A stretch of 64,000 bases of DNA from Candidatus Leptofilum proximum (GCA_016710325.1 JADJXK010000001.1:1302001-1366000), one strand, 5' to 3'. Counted from the stretch's first letter, positions 42,445 to 51,422 are shown. Program-made: numbers and translations. The notes: a model not told the origin generated them from the sequence alone.

Positions 42445-43083
42445 CTACTCCGAAATGCAAAAATACCAGTGCGGCCGTATCTGGTCCACGTAACGCCAGC
42501 GGCCCAGAAAATCACCCTGCTGCGGAGGATTATTGTCGCTGCGGTAGAGGTAGCCAGAGAAGTTGCGCGGCGCGTTGCGCTCGTTGAAGAAGAAGATGGC
42601 GGTGGTATCTCCCTCGGTTTGCACGACGATACGGCCGTTATCCGTCGACAGGTACCGGTACGGTTCCTCCAGATAAATCAGCCCACTTTCACCAGGCACC
42701 AGCTCACCCGATTCCACCAGCGCCGCCACCGCCTCATAGTGACCCAGGCGCATTTGGAAACGAGCCGTCTCCCAGAGGTCGGCAAAGGGCACCAGCTGCA
42801 CGATGATGAGCGTAAATACGTTGATGGCCAGGGGCAGCGCCGCCCACTTCACCCCCTGATCGGCCCGGAACGGCAGGTAAAACAGTGACGCCAGGACAAG
42901 CGCTAGCAGCACAAACTGCATGCCCTCCACCAGCGGATCGGCCCAGGTGCTGCCTCGATTCACCTGATCTGCTTGCAAAACGGCCGTCAACCCAATCAGC
43001 ACCACACCAAACCAGGTAGAAAACAGCCCCAACGATGGGAAATCCGGACGATACAAATCATCTGAACTGAGTGAGTGATCCAT
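42445..43083 (-). CDS. Membrane protein, hypothetical
   Basis: A 212-residue protein: a short cytosolic start, about three hydrophobic segments (SLGLFSTWFGVVLIGLTAVL, MQFVLLALVLASLFYLPF, WAALPLAINVFTLIIVQLVPF) and a soluble C-terminal half rich in aromatic and charged residues (TARFQMRLGHYEAV..., YLEEPYRYLSTDNGRIVVQTEG). GGGAGGAAAAG precedes ATG 43083. Probably the last gene of the minus-strand membrane cluster 46036-42445. Family unknown. Confidence 0.6.
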   Translation of the reverse strand: MDHSLSSDDLYRPDFPSLGLFSTWFGVVLIGLTAVLQADQVNRGSTWADPLVEGMQFVLLALVLASLFYLPFRADQGVKWAALPLAINVFTLIIVQLVPFADLWETARFQMRLGHYEAVAALVESGELVPGESGLIYLEEPYRYLSTDNGRIVVQTEGDTTAIFFFNERNAPRNFSGYLYRSDNNPPQQGDFLGRWRYVDQIRPHWYFCISE

Positions 43084-43094
43084 CTTTTCCTCCC

Positions 43095-43166
43095 AGGACG
43101 GTGATAAGTTAAAAGTGAAAAGTGGCATTCACTTCTCACTTTTCACTTTTTACTTTTCACTCTTTC
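43095..43166. repeat. Word-repeat hairpin (AAAAGTGA family)
   Basis: GTGATAAGTTAAAAGTGAAAAGTGG, loop, then TTCACTTCTCACTTTTCACTTT, TTACTTTTCACTCTTTCACTG. It lies between DUF1361 and the hypothetical membrane gene and carries the DUF1361 stop codon. Confidence 0.8.
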
Positions 43167-43863
43167 ACTGTTCCCTGCTCACGACAAGCTGCGGCGGCAG
43201 GGCAAAGACGATGAAGTAGGAGACGATAAACACGGCCGTTAACAACAGCGTCACCACGGCCGTTTCTAAAAACTGGCTGCGCACCAGCAAATGCCCGGCC
43301 AGGTCGCGCAGCAAAACGGTGGGATTGAAAAACACATCCCAGCTGTTCCAGCGCAAAAAACGGCCGATATACACACCAAAACTGCTCAGACCCAGCACCA
43401 CCAGCACAAACAGCCAGCCCGCCAGCCAGTTCCAGGTCCGGGTGACCAGTTCGTGCAGCCAGTAGAGTGAGGCCAGCCCCAAAAAGAGGCCCGCCAGGGC
43501 GAAGGTCAGCAGCAGGATCAGGTCGTACCAGAGCGGCACCATACTCAATCGACCCAAATGCAGCAGGTCGGTGAGCAAGTAAGGCGCGTTGGGGAAAAAG
43601 AGCAGCCACAGGCCGCCCCACAGCCATCGACCCAATTTTGTGGCGCCGCCGCGCCGGGCCAGCAGGGCAAACAGCACCGGCAGCCAGGCCAGAAACAAGT
43701 TCCACAGCAAGAAGAAAAAGCCAAAGCTCTCTGTGTACAGAAAGCGAACAAACCACATGGCAGCCGCCAGGCTGGAGGTAAACAGCAGCGCAGCCAGCAG
43801 TAGGAGGGTATGTTTGGTCGGTGATAAATTTATAGTTTTTGTCGGTTTTGATGCTACTTTCAC
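43165..43863 (-). CDS. DUF1361 membrane protein
   Basis: A 232-residue protein with seven or so hydrophobic segments and conserved DUF1361 elements (LWNLFLAWLPVLFALLARR, LFFPNAPYLLTDLLHLG, WYDLILLLTFALAGLFLGLASLYWLHELV, FGVYIGRFLRWNSWDVFFNP). Function unknown. GTG start at 43863 after GGAGAGCGTAA. Cotranscribed with the DUF4173 protein upstream, from which a compact inverted repeat separates it. Confidence 0.85.
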   Translation of the reverse strand: MKVASKPTKTINLSPTKHTLLLLAALLFTSSLAAAMWFVRFLYTESFGFFFLLWNLFLAWLPVLFALLARRGGATKLGRWLWGGLWLLFFPNAPYLLTDLLHLGRLSMVPLWYDLILLLTFALAGLFLGLASLYWLHELVTRTWNWLAGWLFVLVVLGLSSFGVYIGRFLRWNSWDVFFNPTVLLRDLAGHLLVRSQFLETAVVTLLLTAVFIVSYFIVFALPPQLVVSREQ

Positions 43864-43880
43864 TTACGCTCTCCGATTTT

Positions 43881-43931
43881 GTAGGCGCGGATTCCAATCC
43901 GCGTTTTTGCGCGCTAAGAAAGCGCGGCTAC
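43881..43931. repeat. Nested inverted repeats between DUF4173 and DUF1361 genes
   Basis: CGCGGATT-CC-AATCCGCG (43886-43903) inside outer arms GTAGGCGCG (43881-43889) and CGCGGCTAC (43923-43931, one mismatch). The outer arm includes the stop codon of the DUF4173 gene. Confidence 0.7.
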
Positions 43932-45541
43932 GACTCGGCCAAAAAGCCCAGCACACCCCACGCCTGCCAGCGGGCCACGTTGAACGACGTCCAGCGCTGC
44001 CAGGTGGTATTTGTGGCGAGGGATTGGTAACGGCCGTTCAACTCTTCCCAAATAATTTCATATGGCGTGGCATAACAATCCACTTCGTCATACTCCATCA
44101 TCCAGGAGCGGGCACAGGCAGGCGTGAGCTGCTCCTCGGCATCGCCAACGGCCAGGTTGAGGCCGCGCACCAGCTGCGGCACGGCATCGTTGGAGAGGCT
44201 CGTCAAGTAAGCTACGTCGAGATCGCCGGTGCGGGCGTACCGGTCCAGGTTTTGCCGGGCGATAAACGCATCCGGGTTGACCAGGTTCAGCGTGACCACA
44301 AAACCCATCACTGCCAGCAGCGCACCGATGGCAAAACGGTCCGGCCGGACCCACAGGGTGAGCAAAAACCAGACCAGCGTGACGGCCAGCCAGGCCATGC
44401 AGACGTACACAATCAGGCGCAGCTCGGTGTAGCCAAAGGCGGCTTCGTACAGCGCCATGCGCCGCCAGGCAGAGACCAGCATCACCAGCACCAGGCCGAC
44501 GAGCACGCTGCCCAGCCCGTTAAACAGGCGAATCTGCCCCTTGTTTTCCCGTCGCGACAGCCAGTTCAGCCCCAAAATCAAAAGCATCGTCAAAATGGCC
44601 ACTGTCAGCAGCTCAAAAAAGCCGCGCCGGGCGTAGTCGGCAAAGGTGTAACCTGCCCCGGTGACGTTGGCCGCGCCGCCAAATAGGTAGGTAAACTGAA
44701 TGCTAACAAAGGCGGCAAACAGCATGTTTACCAGCACCAAAACGGTGGTTGTCTCGGTAAAACCGAGAGAAAAGTAGCTTGGCAGCTTCGCCAGGCCGCG
44801 CTCCAGTTCACTTTGCTCCTCGTCCTCGGCCCGGCGGGTGAGCGCCAGGGCAAATCCACCCGCCAGCAGTACGCTCAGCATCACAATGAGCGTGCCGCGC
44901 CAGATCCACTCGGCCACGTGGTCGAAGACGTTCAGCGAAAACAGCTCCGCCACGTAATCGGCAAAGATGAGGTCGGCCGAACTGAGCAAAAATGTGAAAA
45001 CAAGCAGGACGGGCAGGGCCAGCAGTGCAGGAGATGAAGATAGGGGGCAACGGCCGTCGCCGCCTATCTTCATCTCCTGCACTGCTGGCCGGATCACCGG
45101 TGCAGACAGCGCCAGGCTGTGGCCAAAGACGCGCAGCGGCAGCAGGGCATAGCCCAACAAATTCAGGTTTTCCACGCGCCCGGCGGCATAAAAGAAGGCC
45201 AGGTAAGCCAGCAGGCAGAGCACGGCCAGCACGTTGAGCGTAGTCAGGGTGCTGTTGGTACGCAGCAGCGCCATACTGGCAAAAAAGCCCAGCGGCAGCA
45301 GCAGCCAGAGGTTGCGTTTCGCCAGGAAGATGGCTTGGAGACGGCCGTTCCACCACAGCCCACCCACCACCAGCGCCACAAACAGCAGCAGCGAGGCGCC
45401 GAGCGGTTTGTCGTAAAATAACCAATCGGCGAGGATGCTGAGGGTAACGGCCGTTTGCACCAACCGCACCGGGGCACGCAGCGGAAATGGCTTCGGAAGT
45501 TCAGTCGTTTTGATAATGAGTTCGTCGTGTGTAGTTTCCAT
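43928..45541 (-). CDS. DUF4173 membrane protein carrying a palindromic insert
   Basis: A 537-residue polytopic membrane protein (roughly ten or more hydrophobic segments) with the DUF4173-like stretches LFYDKPLGASLLLFVALVVGG, FAFAALFSI-type repeats and the C-terminal soluble tail (RNLDRYARTGDLDVAYL, SNDAVPQLVRGL). ATG 45541 follows GGAGCAAAC. Between two membrane segments there is an unusual hydrophilic stretch (AVQEMKIGGDGRCPLSSSPALL) encoded by a 74-bp perfect palindrome. Second gene of the minus-strand cluster after the VanZ-like gene. Confidence 0.75.
   Translation of the reverse strand: METTHDELIIKTTELPKPFPLRAPVRLVQTAVTLSILADWLFYDKPLGASLLLFVALVVGGLWWNGRLQAIFLAKRNLWLLLPLGFFASMALLRTNSTLTTLNVLAVLCLLAYLAFFYAAGRVENLNLLGYALLPLRVFGHSLALSAPVIRPAVQEMKIGGDGRCPLSSSPALLALPVLLVFTFLLSSADLIFADYVAELFSLNVFDHVAEWIWRGTLIVMLSVLLAGGFALALTRRAEDEEQSELERGLAKLPSYFSLGFTETTTVLVLVNMLFAAFVSIQFTYLFGGAANVTGAGYTFADYARRGFFELLTVAILTMLLILGLNWLSRRENKGQIRLFNGLGSVLVGLVLVMLVSAWRRMALYEAAFGYTELRLIVYVCMAWLAVTLVWFLLTLWVRPDRFAIGALLAVMGFVVTLNLVNPDAFIARQNLDRYARTGDLDVAYLTSLSNDAVPQLVRGLNLAVGDAEEQLTPACARSWMMEYDEVDCYATPYEIIWEELNGRYQSLATNTTWQRWTSFNVARWQAWGVLGFLAES
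45017..45090. repeat. Intragenic palindrome with 28-bp perfect arms
   Basis: 45017-45044 pairs without mismatch with 45063-45090, with three more pairs inside and ACGGCCGT in the loop. It lies in frame within the DUF4173 gene and encodes V-Q-E-M-K-I-G-G..L-S-S-S-P-A-L-L-A; the complement strand can encode nearly the same peptide. It resembles, in behaviour, the palindromic elements known inside Rickettsia genes. Confidence 0.9.
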
Positions 45542-45552
45542 GTTTGCTCCAA

Positions 45553-45622
45553 AGAGGGAAATTGGAGAGTAGAGATTGGAGACGGATAGCAAAAATCTCC
45601 AATATCCAATCTCTACTCTCCT
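45553..45622. repeat. Word-repeat hairpin (GATTGGA family)
   Basis: GAGAGTAGAGATTGGAG, loop, CTCCAATATCCAATCTCTAC, TCTCC. It lies between the VanZ-like and DUF4173 genes. Inverted arms match over about 18 bases. Confidence 0.8.
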
Positions 45623-45625
45623 CAT

Positions 45626-46036
45626 TTACCGCTTCAAAAAATAAAAAACCGTTGCTGCCCCCAGCAGATCGACCGTCAAATCCAACACCTCGTCCCAGGC
45701 CGGGATGTAATGTTTGAAGGAGGCAATTTGCAGAAATTCCTGCAAAATGGCCAGTAGAAACATCAGGCCAAAGTACAGCCAGAAGTGCCGTCGCAGGCTG
45801 GGGAAAATCAGCAGCACACCGCTGCCCATCAGCACAAAAACGGTGTAATGGCCAATGATGTGGGCCAGTTCCGTGCCAAAAATAAAGTTGGCCACCGCAT
45901 CAAACCCCGGTGAGACCGTCGCCAGCCAGCCAAAGGGGAAGAGGGCGGTGGCGATGAACAGCAAAATAGCCAGGATGAGAGACGGCCGTTGCCCGCCCAT
46001 ATTGCTTTTTTGTTCGCGTTGTTTTAGATTAAGCAT
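45626..46036 (-). CDS. VanZ-like family membrane protein
   Basis: A 136-residue protein with four hydrophobic segments and the VanZ-like signature: ELAHIIGHYTVFVLMGSGVLL, LYFGLMFLLAILQEFLQI and WDEVLDLTVDLLGAATVFYFLKR. VanZ-like proteins include a teicoplanin-resistance factor, but most members have unknown roles. ATG codons at 46036 and 46000 are possible; no strong ribosome site is seen. It heads the minus-strand membrane-protein cluster. Confidence 0.75.
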   Translation of the reverse strand: MLNLKQREQKSNMGGQRPSLILAILLFIATALFPFGWLATVSPGFDAVANFIFGTELAHIIGHYTVFVLMGSGVLLIFPSLRRHFWLYFGLMFLLAILQEFLQIASFKHYIPAWDEVLDLTVDLLGAATVFYFLKR

Positions 46037-46169
46037 CGTTCAAAGCTCCCGTCAGATTTCATGATGGCCACAGCATAAAAGAACCGTCGCCAACAAACGA
46101 CGCTTTAATTGCGACCATTAAGGCACTCAAGTGCTTGAACATTTTCAGCGAAAGAAGGATTGTTACCCC

Positions 46170-46904
46170 ATGCTGAAATTACTCATCGTTGAAGACAATG
46201 AAAAACTACGACCAGCCCTCAAGGCGGGTTTGGCAGATTTAGGGTCGGTCCAGGTAGTGTACGACTGTCCCACGGGCGAAGAAGCGCTGGAATTTTGCTT
46301 GGGCCAGGCGCCTGACGTCATTTTGATGGATGTACAGCTGGCCGGGGTGATGAACGGAATCGAAACGGCCGTAGCCATTCGCCGGGAGTTTCCTCGTTTG
46401 CCCGTTGTCTTTTACTCCATCCAGGACGACGACGAATACTACCGGGCCTTTCGCCGCAGCGGCATCCTCAGCCACTATGCTTACGTGCGGAAATCGAACT
46501 ACCTCCTGCCCACCATGATTGTGCCGTTGTTGGAAGATGCGGTGAACGGCCGTTCCTTCATCGACCCCGACATCGAATCTCGCGTGCAGGAAGTGCGCCG
46601 CAAAGATGAAAACGCCCCCATGGACATCCTGGAACCCAACGAGCAGGCCGTGGCCCGCATGGTGGCCCAGGGCATGAGCAACGAACAAATCGCTGCCCGC
46701 ATGGGCTTCCGCGACAAGCGCACCATCAGCCGCATCAATGGCCAGATTTACACCGCCTGGGGCCTCAACGACACCACCACTGACGAAAAAGTCGCCCGCA
46801 CCCGCGTCGCCATCATCCTCAACGCCGGGCAGTTTATCCACTGGAACGAAGAAGGTGTGCCCCACATCCTCAACCAACAAGGCGAATGGACACCCTGGGA
46901 ATGA
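46170..46904 (+). CDS. Response regulator (receiver + LuxR-like HTH)
   Basis: A 244-residue regulator: receiver domain (MLKLLIVEDNEKLRPALKAGL, Asp in DVILMDVQLAGVMNG) and a C-terminal region NEQAVARMVAQGMSNEQIAARMGFRDKRTISRINGQIYTAWGL, which keeps the LuxR-type helix arrangement. The intermediate Lys of the receiver falls in VRKSNYLLP. ATG 46170 with GAAGGA upstream. It is followed by a large membrane histidine kinase, its likely partner. Confidence 0.85.
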   Translation: MLKLLIVEDNEKLRPALKAGLADLGSVQVVYDCPTGEEALEFCLGQAPDVILMDVQLAGVMNGIETAVAIRREFPRLPVVFYSIQDDDEYYRAFRRSGILSHYAYVRKSNYLLPTMIVPLLEDAVNGRSFIDPDIESRVQEVRRKDENAPMDILEPNEQAVARMVAQGMSNEQIAARMGFRDKRTISRINGQIYTAWGLNDTTTDEKVARTRVAIILNAGQFIHWNEEGVPHILNQQGEWTPWE

Positions 46905-46992
46905 ACCGGTAAACAGTAATCGGTAAGCCGTAATCGGTCAGTTTTACCGATTATCGACCACCGTTCACCGTTTACCGATTACCGACCACCGA
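46905..46992. repeat. Word-repeat hairpin (ACCGATTAC family)
   Basis: CGGTAAACAGTAATCGGTAAG, CCGTAATCGGTCAG, then TTTACCGATTATCGACCACC and GTTTACCGATTACCGACC. These words match the array at 812-908, 46 kb away. It begins at the response-regulator stop and ends at the kinase start. Confidence 0.85.
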
Positions 46993-46994
46993 AA

Positions 46995-49157
46995 ATGAGC
47001 GATATCCTCCTCCTCGATTGGGCCATCATGGCCATAAGCCTCTTTAATACCATCATGCTCACCTGGTTGGGCCTCACGGTGGTGTTTAACGCTGACCGGC
47101 GCGACTGGGGAGTCTGGATTGCCACTGTGGGCCTGCTGCTGGGCGCCCTCTTTTTTGTTAGCCATTCGGCCATTGTGGGCCTGGGGTTGTCGCAACTTAC
47201 CTGGCGTAATATGATTTTTTGGTGGACGGCGGGCCTGGTACCGGCCATTATGCTGCCTTTCGCCTGGTACATCATCATCCTCTGGTATGCTGGCTATTGG
47301 AATGAACCGCGCAGCCGGCTGCGCCAGCGGCAGCAAATCTGGCTCAACATTACTACCGGCATGTTGTTTATTGGTTTGCTGGCTCTATTTGCTGGGGTTT
47401 TGCTGCTGGCCATGCCTTCCCCCGAACTGAGGCCTTTGCGTGTATTTATCCGCTACTCCATTGCCGGTATCCCCCTTTTGGCTGTCGGATACTCAGTCTA
47501 CGTGTTGTTGTGCATTGGCCTGTCGCTGGATGCGCTGCGCCAACCGGCAGTCTCACGCCGGGTGATGGGTATGGTGGCCCGACGCCGTGCCCAGCCGTGG
47601 CTATCTGCGGCGTCGCTGGCGCTGCTGGCTGTATCTTTGCTGGTTACCGGCGTTATGCTGTGGATTGTGCAGGACGTGCGCCAGCGCACCTTCCTGGAAA
47701 TTTACCTGGATGCTCAACTCACCATTTCCATTCTCGACCTGTTAATCTCCTGTATTATTGCTGTGGTGATCATGCTGTTGGGGCGTGCGGTGGTGTCGTA
47801 CGAGGTGTTTACAGGCAAAACGCTGCCTCGTGGTGGTCTAAAGCGGCAGTGGCGACAGGCCTTGATGCTGGCTGGCGGGTATGGCATTGTTATTGGTTGG
47901 ACTGTTGTCGTGCATTTTCGGCCGTTATACAGCCTCCTCCTGACCACCATGCTCATGACCTTTTTCTTTGCCATGATTAGCTGGCGCACCTACGCCGAAC
48001 GCGAACGGTACATTGCCCGGTTACGGCCGTTTGTCGCCAGCAACCGCCTGGTAGAGCAGCTCATCGCCCAAACCGACCCCCAAGAAGTGGACTTCATCAC
48101 CCCATTTTACGCCCTCTGTGCCGATGTGCTGGACGCCCGTGTCGCTTACCTCGCCGCCCTTGGGCCGATGGCTCCCCTGGTCGGCCCGCCGATCAGCTAC
48201 CCAGCCTCAGCCAAACCACTGCCCACCCTGACCGCCATCGCCGACCGCTTCACCGGCACCGAAAATGAAATGCTATCCCTCGATGCCGACGAGTTTGGGG
48301 CGGCCATCTGGGCCATCCCGCTGTGGAGCGAGCGTGGCCTTTCCGGCGTGCTGCTGCTGGGCGAAAAAAGCGACAGCGGCCTGTACACGCAGGAGGAAAT
48401 CGAAATCGCCCGCGTCATCAGCGAACGCCTCATCGACACCCACGCCAGCGCCGAAATGTCGCGCCGCCTGATGGAAATTCAGCGGCAGCGGCTGGCCCAA
48501 TCGCAAATCATCGACCAAAAAACCCGCCGCGCTCTCCACGACGACATTCTGCCAGACATCCAGGCCGCGCTCATCGCCCTCAGCGGCGAGGCGGTCAATG
48601 GCCAGGCGGGCAGCGAAAAAACGCAGCGCGCCCTCAAGCTGATGACCGATGCCCACAAACAAATCTCCGACCTGCTGCACGACATGCCCACCACGTCCGC
48701 GCCGGAGGTAGCCAGGCTGGGTTTTATCACCGCCTTCAAGCGGGTTGTGGAAAATGAGTTTTCTAGCGTGTTTAACGCGGTTCGTTGGGAAATTTCGCCA
48801 GAAGCCCAGGCGGCGGCAAAAAATCTGGCCACGCTAACTGCCGAAGTCGTTTTTTACGCCGCACGAGAGGCGGTGCGTAATGCGGCCAAACATGGTCGGG
48901 GTGGAAAGGCGGAACGGCCGTTAACTCTCACCATCGCCATGCAGTACACCGATCAGCTGGCAATCACCATCATCGACGACGGCGTGGGGCTGGGCAACAG
49001 CGAAACGTCTGGCTCTGGTCAGGGGCTGGCGCTGCACAGCACAATGATGGCTGTGGTGGGCGGTGAAGTAGTGGTGGATACGGCCGCAAACCAGTTCACC
49101 CGGGTGACGATCAACGTACCGGTTACGCCTGCGCCTGCTTTTGCCAGTAGCGCATAA
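46995..49157 (+). CDS. Membrane sensor histidine kinase (7TM-like + GAF + HATPase)
   Basis: A 720-residue kinase. The N-terminal ~330 residues hold about nine hydrophobic segments (sensor or 7TM-type region), residues ~340-485 a GAF-like domain, then a dimerisation segment with phosphoacceptor His in KTRRALHDDILPDIQAALI and an HATPase (YAAREAVRNAAKHGRG, ITIIDDGVGLGNSETSGSGQGLALHSTM). Domain order fits the NarL/DesK-like class. It is three bases after the repeat hairpin. Its last 35 bases overlap the convergent MBL gene. Confidence 0.88.
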   Translation: MSDILLLDWAIMAISLFNTIMLTWLGLTVVFNADRRDWGVWIATVGLLLGALFFVSHSAIVGLGLSQLTWRNMIFWWTAGLVPAIMLPFAWYIIILWYAGYWNEPRSRLRQRQQIWLNITTGMLFIGLLALFAGVLLLAMPSPELRPLRVFIRYSIAGIPLLAVGYSVYVLLCIGLSLDALRQPAVSRRVMGMVARRRAQPWLSAASLALLAVSLLVTGVMLWIVQDVRQRTFLEIYLDAQLTISILDLLISCIIAVVIMLLGRAVVSYEVFTGKTLPRGGLKRQWRQALMLAGGYGIVIGWTVVVHFRPLYSLLLTTMLMTFFFAMISWRTYAERERYIARLRPFVASNRLVEQLIAQTDPQEVDFITPFYALCADVLDARVAYLAALGPMAPLVGPPISYPASAKPLPTLTAIADRFTGTENEMLSLDADEFGAAIWAIPLWSERGLSGVLLLGEKSDSGLYTQEEIEIARVISERLIDTHASAEMSRRLMEIQRQRLAQSQIIDQKTRRALHDDILPDIQAALIALSGEAVNGQAGSEKTQRALKLMTDAHKQISDLLHDMPTTSAPEVARLGFITAFKRVVENEFSSVFNAVRWEISPEAQAAAKNLATLTAEVVFYAAREAVRNAAKHGRGGKAERPLTLTIAMQYTDQLAITIIDDGVGLGNSETSGSGQGLALHSTMMAVVGGEVVVDTAANQFTRVTINVPVTPAPAFASSA

Positions 49158-50028
49158 CGCCATCCACGCTCATGTACAGCGGATTGGCAGTGGCATAATG
49201 GGTGATGGCTTCCCCAGTTAATCCCGCCTGTCGTGCCCGTTCAGCAAACCAGTTCTCGTACACGGTTACAATCTCATCCCGGCTTAACCCGGCCTGCATT
49301 TGAGTGCGGATGAAGACGGCCGTTTCTCGCACCAACTCTTTCACCGTTTGCAAATGGTCAATCACACCGTCCACTGGTCCAAAATGGGTAGGATAAATCC
49401 GCCGGAAATTTTGCGCCAGCAGCCGGTCCAGGGTGGCTTCCCATACTTGCATGTCAAATTCAGGTGGTGGCGCGGGCACATCTGGAAAATCCCAACCGGG
49501 TAATCGAGCCGCCGCCGCATCCCCCGTAAACGCCACATCCCCCACCACAAACACGTGATGGTGCCGAGCATGTCCCGGCGTTTCCAACGCTTTAATGCAT
49601 AAACCGGCCACTTCTAGCACATCGTTGTCAAACACTTCGGTTACTTTGTTGGCAGGCGCGGGCAGCATCTCCCCCCAGAGCGTGTCCATTTTGTCGCCAT
49701 AAATGCGTTGGGCGCTGGCCAGCAGTTTTTCTGGGGCAATAAGATGCCTGGCGCCAAAGCTGTGCACGTAAATCTGCGCGCCCTGTTGTGCCCACCAGCC
49801 CGCTGCTCCCGCGTGGTCTAGGTGAATATGCGTCACCAAAACATGTTTGATCTGCTCAGGTTCAATTCCATGCTGCCGAATTTGGCTCAAAAGCGTTTCG
49901 AGCGTGGAACCAGGGCCTGTTTCAATCAAAATCGGACCTTCAGGTCCAACGACGAGGTAAGCGGCCGTTATCTCGGGCAAACCTTGAAAGTTAAGGTCTA
50001 GAACATGGATGTCTGGTTGTTTCATCAT
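49123..50028 (-). CDS. MBL-fold metallo-hydrolase
   Basis: A 301-residue zinc hydrolase: metal site His-x-His-x-Asp-His in LVTHIHLDHAGAAGWW, then His in ALETPGHARHHHVFV, Asp in VAFTGDAAAARLPG and a late His in YPTHFGPVDGVIDH. A C-terminal helical domain (residues ~215-300) is typical of glyoxalase-II-like/HARLDH-type members. Substrate not predictable. ATG 50028 (or 50025). Confidence 0.88.
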   Translation of the reverse strand: MMKQPDIHVLDLNFQGLPEITAAYLVVGPEGPILIETGPGSTLETLLSQIRQHGIEPEQIKHVLVTHIHLDHAGAAGWWAQQGAQIYVHSFGARHLIAPEKLLASAQRIYGDKMDTLWGEMLPAPANKVTEVFDNDVLEVAGLCIKALETPGHARHHHVFVVGDVAFTGDAAAARLPGWDFPDVPAPPPEFDMQVWEATLDRLLAQNFRRIYPTHFGPVDGVIDHLQTVKELVRETAVFIRTQMQAGLSRDEIVTVYENWFAERARQAGLTGEAITHYATANPLYMSVDGVMRYWQKQAQA

Positions 50029-50094
50029 GTGGCAATAATATCATTTTATCCCTAGAATGCCGGATCGTTTTTTCCGCTTGCGCCTAAAAAAACA

Positions 50095-51363
50095 TCAACC
50101 TTTTACAGCGCTGCTTTCCATCACCTGCCACAGCTGGTAACGGCCGTTCCCCGAACCGCGCCAGTAATGATCTTGTTGGGGATTTCGCAGGTAGGCTCTG
50201 GCAGCCAAACGGCCGTTGCCAAAAAAACGCCGCGTTATCCTGGCCCGTTGACCGTTCCCCGTCATCCCTTGCATAAACAGGTCTGTCAACGCCTGGTTGA
50301 TTCGCTTTTGGCGTCCTTTAGGTTGTTGGGCATGGGGCCCAACGTAGCTGTTTGGCAGCTGCCAGGCGACGTAGCTTTTGCCACGCGGCCCTTGCTGTCC
50401 GTTGAAATCCTTAAACTCAAATGCCGCCTGCCCTTGCTCCCAGCCGCGCGCCTGGAAATTTTCAGAGGTCGCTGCTGTACCAATGGCAAATTGGGCCTGC
50501 CGCTTGACACGCGCCTTGTGTTCATACCGGCGTTGGGTGCGTGGTTTTACTGCCGTTAGCCGGGCCACCGTTGTTCGGGCGATGGGGCCACTGGGGCACT
50601 CAGCCCGTTCGCGACTGCTGTGAAACGCAGCATACAGATGGGCTCGCACCGTGCCAATGCCCTCCCGCAAAACAGCCACAGGTAGGGCCACTGGCCGCAT
50701 CTTCAACCGGGGAATCTTCAGGGCAAACGCTACCTTCGCCACCGACCGCAGCCAGATACGGCTGTTTTCTCGCCGCCAAAAAATACCTTCACCCTGCGCC
50801 AACAAATTGCGCAGCTGCCGTACCCCGCAAAAACGCAGTTCACCGCGCTTGCCGGTATAAAGCTGTCGCGCCCGCGCTTCGTCTACCCAGCCGCAGCCCG
50901 CCGCATCTACCGCTTGCAGCAGCAGCCACAGCCGCCCGGGTGCCACCTTTTCTTGCCGCAGCAAGCCAATCGCCACGTCAGGGTACAATTTGATCGATTT
51001 TGGCAGGGCAGGGGAATCAGAAACGGCCGTCTCGACAGAAACGGCCGTGGCATTGGACTGTGTGGTCGTCTCACCAGCCGATGAGCGGCGCAATATTTGG
51101 GTAACGGCGGTACTTTCCCAGCCCAAATGCGGAGGCAGTTGGGGAATGGATGTGGGGTTGGGCAACGGCCGTTCATCAGTTTGCCCGGCTGCAAACAACG
51201 AAGCGTGCTGACTAGTTGCTCCAGACCGGGAACTCTGATGCTGTGCCCGCAGCTGCAGCAGCCGCTGCTGTGCAGCCTGCAGCTCGGGCGAAATGGCGTG
51301 GCCTGATGTGCCCACAAACGGCTCGACTTTGCGGGCAGAGGCAACATTAAACACACCTGACAA
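50095..51363 (-). CDS. Hypothetical protein with winged-helix/HTH-like region
   Basis: A 422-residue protein with no domain I can name. Residues ~1-130 are low-complexity (S/T/Q/A rich); ~130-270 resembles a winged-helix pair (VAIGLLRQEKVAPGRLWLLLQAVDAAG, LRNLLAQGEGIFWRRENSRIWLRSVAKVA, TTVARLTAVKPRTQRRYEHKARVKRQAQFAIG); the C-terminus is basic and Gly/Gln-rich. TTG at 51363 gives the longest frame; GTG starts at 51354 or 51345 are as likely, and no clear ribosome site helps. DNA binding is an inference from the HTH-like stretch and basic tail. Confidence 0.5.
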   Translation of the reverse strand: MSGVFNVASARKVEPFVGTSGHAISPELQAAQQRLLQLRAQHQSSRSGATSQHASLFAAGQTDERPLPNPTSIPQLPPHLGWESTAVTQILRRSSAGETTTQSNATAVSVETAVSDSPALPKSIKLYPDVAIGLLRQEKVAPGRLWLLLQAVDAAGCGWVDEARARQLYTGKRGELRFCGVRQLRNLLAQGEGIFWRRENSRIWLRSVAKVAFALKIPRLKMRPVALPVAVLREGIGTVRAHLYAAFHSSRERAECPSGPIARTTVARLTAVKPRTQRRYEHKARVKRQAQFAIGTAATSENFQARGWEQGQAAFEFKDFNGQQGPRGKSYVAWQLPNSYVGPHAQQPKGRQKRINQALTDLFMQGMTGNGQRARITRRFFGNGRLAARAYLRNPQQDHYWRGSGNGRYQLWQVMESSAVKG

Positions 51364-51387
51364 AATAGAATCAGCACATCTGATCCA

Positions 51388-51416
51388 TTGACAGGGTTAC
51401 AGCCCTATGTTATGCT
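51388..51416 (+). promoter_or_regulatory. Promoter of the 51.4-kb RNA gene
   Basis: TTGACA (51388-51393), 17 bases, TATGCT (51411-51416). No ORF lies behind it before the terminator at 51541-51572. Confidence 0.75.
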
Positions 51417-51422
51417 TCTACC

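Noticed and set aside
43157..43897. Second ORF overlapping DUF1361 in another frame
   Set aside because: Gly/Ala/Arg-rich shadow of the real gene with no domain pattern.
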